Assembly: GCA_024763435.1 (NCBI GenBank)
Contig: JANTFN010000044.1
Coordinates: forward strand, 1-10,556
From: Thermodesulfobacteriota bacterium
Lineage (GTDB): Bacteria; Desulfobacterota; S145-22
Reading direction: 5' to 3'
DNA: 10,556 nt
The translations under genes were made by a program, and so were the position numbers. Within the stretch, counting starts at the first letter, position 1. Each line of letters opens with the position of its first letter. Positions 7,318 to 10,556 of the stretch are shown piece by piece. The notes beneath the pieces were generated by a model that was not told where the DNA came from, ran no database searches, and was given only the letters and a program-made list of their open reading frames with translations.

Positions 7318-8709
7318 GTGCCACCGCAATCCATCCTCATTATTGATGACGAAAAAAGCATCCTGCAAAGTCTCAATGGCATTTTGAAGGACGAGGGTTA
7401 TCAGACCTTTCTCGCAGGAGATGGCCCATCTGGGCTCGAACTTGCAAGCCGGGAAAGCCCTGATCTCGTGCTTCTCGATGTTGCCATGCCCGGAATGGAC
7501 GGTACGGAAGTCCTGTCACGCTTGAAAGCGGCCTTTCCTTTTATCCCCGTTATTATCATGACCGGCCATGGCTCCATTGATTTAGCGGTCAGGGCCATTA
7601 AGATGGGCAGTTATGATTTCCTTGAGAAGCCCCTTGAAATGGACAAACTGCTGCTGACCATTCAAAATGGTCTGAATTTTGGGGCCCTGCAACGGGAAAA
7701 TTATTTCCTTAAACAGAAAATAGAAAAGCAATACGCCTTTATCGGAAATTCAGCCCCTATCCGGCACCTTCGGCAACAGATAGAACAGGCAGCACCTTCC
7801 AACGCGTGGGTTTTAATCTTCGGCGAAAATGGGAGCGGAAAGGAGATTGTGGCACGGGAAATCCATCGCCTAAGTGCAAGGAGCGAAAAGCCCTTTGTTG
7901 AAGTGAATTGTGCCGCCATCCCTGAAGAGCTGATCGAAAGTGAACTGTTCGGTCACGAAAAAGGCGCGTTCACTGGTGCAACATCCATGAAGCGGGGAAA
8001 ATTTGACACCGCGCACGAAGGGACGATATTCCTGGATGAAATCGCCGATATGAGCCTGAAAACACAGGCAAAAATACTGAGAATTCTTGAAGAGCAACGA
8101 TTTGAACGGGTCGGTGGCAACAAAACAATTCAGGTCAATGTCCGGGTCATTGCCGCGACGAATAAAAATCTTGAGGCAGAAATTGCGAATGGCAGCTTTC
8201 GGGAAGACCTTTATTTTCGCTTGAATGTCATTCCCTTTATCGTGCCGCCGCTGAGGGAGCGGAAAGATGATATCGCGCTTCTCTCAGATTATTTTTTGAG
8301 GGACTTTACAGAAAACCGGGGCCGGCAACGCAAGATCCTTGATGCAGAGGCGATTGCGGCGCTGGAGGCTTATCCCTGGCCTGGGAATGTGCGGGAACTT
8401 CGAAACATCATGGAGCGTCTCAGTATCATGATCCCTTCCAGCACGATTGGCCTGCAGGATCTTCCACCCGAGATAACCCGAAATTCAAAGACACCGGAGG
8501 CCCACCCTGTAAAAGAAGAATTTTTAACATTAGATTCAATAAAAGAGGCTGTGTCATCCTTTGAACGCGATTATATTGTGGAAAAGCTCCGGGAGAATAA
8601 CGGAAATATATCAAAAACCGCGGAAATGATAGGTATCGCAAGAAGAAATTTAACGCATAAAATTAAATCCTATGATATAGATATGGCGCGGGAGGGAATC
8701 CAACGTTGA
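7318..8709 (+). CDS. ntrX: NtrX-like sigma54-dependent response regulator
   Basis: A 463-residue bacterial enhancer-binding protein. The receiver (1-118) has D10-D11, phospho-acceptor D54 in LLDVAMPGMDG, T82 and K104. The AAA+ domain (about 140-375) has Walker A GENGSGKE (169-176), the sigma54-contact loop GAFTGA (216-221) intact, Walker B IFLDE ending D240-E241, and a PWPGNVRELRN block near its end. A Fis-type helix-turn-helix follows (GNISKTAEMIGIARRNLTHKIK). It should therefore activate transcription by sigma54 RNA polymerase on phosphorylation, whereas some alphaproteobacterial NtrX proteins have lost GAFTGA. The start is GTG, backed by a strong AAGGAGG whose first bases overlap the ntrY stop codon. 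The last bases overlap the rseC start. The target promoters are not in this window as far as can be seen. Confidence 0.92.
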   Translation: MPPQSILIIDDEKSILQSLNGILKDEGYQTFLAGDGPSGLELASRESPDLVLLDVAMPGMDGTEVLSRLKAAFPFIPVIIMTGHGSIDLAVRAIKMGSYDFLEKPLEMDKLLLTIQNGLNFGALQRENYFLKQKIEKQYAFIGNSAPIRHLRQQIEQAAPSNAWVLIFGENGSGKEIVAREIHRLSARSEKPFVEVNCAAIPEELIESELFGHEKGAFTGATSMKRGKFDTAHEGTIFLDEIADMSLKTQAKILRILEEQRFERVGGNKTIQVNVRVIAATNKNLEAEIANGSFREDLYFRLNVIPFIVPPLRERKDDIALLSDYFLRDFTENRGRQRKILDAEAIAALEAYPWPGNVRELRNIMERLSIMIPSSTIGLQDLPPEITRNSKTPEAHPVKEEFLTLDSIKEAVSSFERDYIVEKLRENNGNISKTAEMIGIARRNLTHKIKSYDIDMAREGIQR

Positions 8710-9137
8710 TGTACGAAAACGCAAAAGTAATTGAATTGAAGGGACCTTTGGCCGCTATTCTGGTTGATGCCACCACAACCTGCGAAGGCTGCACGTCGCA
8801 TTCCTGCACCAGCCGGGCTTCCCGGTGCGACAAAACGTTTCTTGTTGTGAACACAATCAAGGCCAAACCCGGTGACAAGGTTGAGGTTGCCATGTCTTCT
8901 TTTTCCTTCCTTGCCAGTGCCTTTCTTGTTTATCTGGTTCCCGTTGTTGCCCTGATTATTGGCTTTGCTGCCGGGGAAAAACTGGCGCCGTTATTTACCG
9001 ACCATATAACCGCCTTCGCGGCCCTCTGTGGATTTGGATTGATGGCCTTAACCTTTGCAATAATTTACGGGTTTAACCGGTGGTGTAAGGAGCGCACGCT
9101 TTTCCTTCCCAGGACAACACGTGTCCTCTCGTCATAA
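8709..9137 (+). CDS. rseC: RseC/MucC family membrane protein (SoxR-reducing system/sigma-E regulator type)
   Basis: A 142-residue protein of about the usual RseC length. The N-terminal part (1-62) carries a four-cysteine cluster C25-x2-C28-x4-C33-x6-C40, followed by two membrane helices at about 67-88 and 102-121 and a basic tail. RseC in E. coli is an inner-membrane protein tied to sigma-E control and to reduction of SoxR; in other bacteria it often occurs with Rnf-type electron-transfer genes. The cysteines suggest metal binding or redox activity, which is not proven here. The ATG at 8709 overlaps the ntrX stop as TGATG. A TTG at 8706 is an alternative start, and GGAGGG at 8691-8696 is 9 nt from TTG and 12 nt from ATG, so the choice is uncertain by one codon. 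It is the last gene of the ntrYX operon, which suggests translational coupling and shared control. Confidence 0.85.
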   Translation: MYENAKVIELKGPLAAILVDATTTCEGCTSHSCTSRASRCDKTFLVVNTIKAKPGDKVEVAMSSFSFLASAFLVYLVPVVALIIGFAAGEKLAPLFTDHITAFAALCGFGLMALTFAIIYGFNRWCKERTLFLPRTTRVLSS

Positions 9138-9181
9138 AAAGCCAGGGCTTGCGATATTCAAACGGGTCGCCGGTGGGCTTT
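9136..9181 (-). terminator. Weak terminator candidate between convergent rseC and ccdA
   Basis: The 42 nt between the two stop codons holds inverted arms AAAGCC (9138-9143) and GGCTTT (9176-9181), with a smaller GCGA/TCGC pair inside (9151-9154 with 9167-9170). Read on the minus strand, the second arm ends in GGCTTTTT, a five-T run, which would suit the end of the ccdA transcript. A shorter minus-strand alternative is AAGC-CCTG-GCTT before the same T run. Both are weak. Confidence 0.35.
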
Positions 9182-9893
9182 AAATACGCCCGATTAAAAC
9201 ATCAAAGCCGCCCATAATCATGGCAGCCCCTACAATAATGAGCAGACTGCCGCTGATGATGTTAATAACCCGCAGATGCCGTTTAATCCACCCCGAGGCC
9301 CCCAGAAAGGTGTTGATGGCCAATCCCGCGAAAATGAAAGGAATTGCCAGCCCGAGAGAATAAAAGGCAAGAAGAATAATCCCCTTTGACACACTCCCTG
9401 TGGAACTTGCATAGAGAAGAATCGAGGCAAGAATAGGCCCGATACAGGGTGTCCAGCCCGCCGCGAACGTGATGCCTGTCAGAAAAGAACCGAAAAGCCC
9501 AATCCGCTTACGCCGAATTTGAAGTTGTTTGTTTTTTTCCAGGAATTTGAACTGGATAATTCCAAGGAAATGAATCCCCAGAAGGATAATAATTCCCCCG
9601 CCGATACGCAGGATAAGCTCCTGATGCTTCGCGATAAGATTACCGATAGACGTAGCCGAGGCGCCCATAAGGGTAAAAACAAGTGTAAACCCCAATACAA
9701 AGGCAATTGAATGACGAAAGGTGGCCCATCGCACCTTTGCCATGGAATCCTGAGCGGTAAGGTCATGAAACGAGACGCCCGTCATATAGGTAAGGTAAGA
9801 GGGAATCAGGGGCAACACGCAGGGAGAAACAAAAGACAAAAGCCCTGCCGAAAAAGCAATAAAAATAGACATGGATTGCGCTGTTTGTGTCAT
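9180..9893 (-). CDS. ccdA: CcdA/DsbD-type membrane thiol-disulfide electron carrier
   Basis: A 237-residue, six-helix membrane protein of the CcdA family, full length. The two redox cysteines sit in the usual places: C25 in FVSPCVLPLIPSYL and C150 in GWTPCIGPILASIL. By family knowledge, CcdA passes electrons from cytoplasmic thioredoxin across the membrane to periplasmic thioredoxin-like proteins that reduce apocytochrome c or other substrates. Unlike DsbD it has no attached periplasmic domains, so it needs a separate partner (a ResA/CcmG/TlpA-like protein), and none is visible nearby. The start has AGGAG (9904-9900) 6 nt upstream. The gene lies 33 nt downstream of the TRAP permease gene on the same strand and converges on rseC. 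Whether it is mainly read from its own or the TRAP promoter is unclear because of a hairpin in the gap. Confidence 0.93.
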   Translation of the reverse strand: MTQTAQSMSIFIAFSAGLLSFVSPCVLPLIPSYLTYMTGVSFHDLTAQDSMAKVRWATFRHSIAFVLGFTLVFTLMGASATSIGNLIAKHQELILRIGGGIIILLGIHFLGIIQFKFLEKNKQLQIRRKRIGLFGSFLTGITFAAGWTPCIGPILASILLYASSTGSVSKGIILLAFYSLGLAIPFIFAGLAINTFLGASGWIKRHLRVINIISGSLLIIVGAAMIMGGFDVLIGRI

Positions 9894-9904
9894 AAAATAC
9901 TCCT

Positions 9905-9924
9905 AAAAAATACTGGCATCAGTA
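9905..9924 (-). terminator. Short hairpin plus T run between dctM and ccdA
   Basis: On the minus strand, two bases after the dctM stop, TACTG-ATGC-CAGTA is followed directly by six T residues (9910-9905). The form is that of an intrinsic terminator, but the stem has only five pairs, two of them G-C. The T run abuts the AGGAG ribosome site of ccdA. It probably gives partial termination at most. Confidence 0.4.
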
Positions 9925-9926
9925 AA

Positions 9927-10556
9927 TCATTTTACGGTATTGGCCAGGAACATCACCAGCTGCGGGAAAACCTCCAGCATTAAAACACAGAGGAGATAGG
10001 TTGGCAGAAAAAAGGTCACACCCTTAAACACCGTTGACAGGGGAATGGCATCCTTAGACATTCCTGCAACAACATAGGCGTTGACCCCAACGGGCGGTGT
10101 GATGGCGCCCATCGTCGTAACGATGGTTATCATGACGCCAAACCACACGGGATCATAATGAAGCTCCATGGCAAGGGGATAAAATATGGGGATAGTAATC
10201 AGCAGAAAACCCAGCGCGTCCATGATGGCGCCCCCGACAATAAACACCCCGATCATCAGCCAGAGAATCACAAAACCGGGAACGGGCAGACCCGAGGCCC
10301 ACTGGGCAATACTGTAAGGCAGGCGGGTTACGGCCAAAAATCTCCCAAAAACAACGGCACCCGCCACGATGACAACAATAAAACATGAGATCCTCAGCGT
10401 ATCGTAAACGGCCCCTTTGAACCCCTTCCATGAAAGAGAACGTCTTATAAGACTGATAACAATAGCGAAAAAGGCCCCAACGGCTCCGGCCTCGCTCGGC
10501 GTAAAGAACCCCACATACAGCCCCCCCATGACGAGCCCGAACAGGACAAGCATTTC
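9927..10556 (-). CDS. dctM: TRAP transporter large permease subunit (DctM), C-terminal part, runs off right edge
   Basis: About 210 C-terminal residues of a protein that is normally about 430 long; the 5' half lies beyond the window, so the first ATG seen here (10553) is internal. TRAP marks are GFFTPSEAGAVGAF near the start of the fragment, the helix block GGAIMDALGFLLITIPIFYPLA, and TPPVGVNAYVVAG. Alternating hydrophobic helices run to the end. DctM is the membrane channel subunit of tripartite ATP-independent periplasmic transporters, which use a sodium or proton gradient and a periplasmic binding protein to import organic acids or related anionic solutes. The small permease and binding protein would be expected upstream, outside the window. 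The substrate cannot be judged from this subunit. It may be co-transcribed with ccdA, 33 nt downstream. Confidence 0.93.
   Translation of the reverse strand, partial: EMLVLFGLVMGGLYVGFFTPSEAGAVGAFFAIVISLIRRSLSWKGFKGAVYDTLRISCFIVVIVAGAVVFGRFLAVTRLPYSIAQWASGLPVPGFVILWLMIGVFIVGGAIMDALGFLLITIPIFYPLAMELHYDPVWFGVMITIVTTMGAITPPVGVNAYVVAGMSKDAIPLSTVFKGVTFFLPTYLLCVLMLEVFPQLVMFLANTVK

Noticed and set aside
1..10556. Mobile element, CRISPR array, defence island or other novel system
   Set aside because: No transposase, integrase, regular spaced repeats, terminal inverted repeats or defence-type domains were seen; the genes belong to common families.

Overview
This 10.6 kb window looks like ordinary bacterial chromosome of moderate GC. 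It is most likely from a Gram-negative proteobacterium in the broad sense, and a Desulfobacterota/'Deltaproteobacteria'-like host is my best guess. That guess rests on the gene mix: an NtrY/NtrX pair coupled to RseC, an HDOD-GAF protein, a DUF1015 protein, CcdA and a TRAP carrier. It is an inference from gene content, not a phylogenetic result. I see no insertion sequence, CRISPR array, tRNA, rRNA, phage gene or toxin-antitoxin pair.

Left part (1-4893), all genes on the minus strand. Reading leftwards: an HDOD-GAF signalling protein (3373-4893), a likely promoter (about 3240-3269), then a compact operon of a DUF1015 protein (1863-3197), a TrmN6/YfiC-type tRNA adenine methyltransferase (1092-1838) and an OmpR-family response regulator with no adjacent kinase (334-1011). 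The first 24 codons of an amino-acid permease of the APC type run off the left edge (1-74).

Centre (4894-9137). A divergent promoter region separates the HDOD gene from a plus-strand operon: an NtrY-like membrane histidine kinase (5081-7306), an NtrX-like sigma54-activating response regulator (7318-8709) and RseC (from 8709). The operon starts at a good extended -10 promoter (TGnTATAAT). Its genes are tightly coupled: an 11 nt gap with the SD over the ntrY stop codon, then a TGATG stop/start overlap.

Right part (9180-10556), minus strand. CcdA, a membrane thiol-electron carrier, converges on rseC across 42 bp. It lies 33 nt downstream of the C-terminal part of a TRAP transporter large permease (DctM) that runs off the right edge.

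Functionally the window is rich in signalling: one complete two-component pair, one orphan regulator and one HDOD-GAF protein. Two membrane proteins with conserved cysteines (RseC, CcdA) add a redox/envelope theme. I found no convincing undescribed system. The points most worth checking are the coupling of RseC to NtrYX, the orphan regulator with its possible operator, and the DUF1015-trmN-regulator operon.
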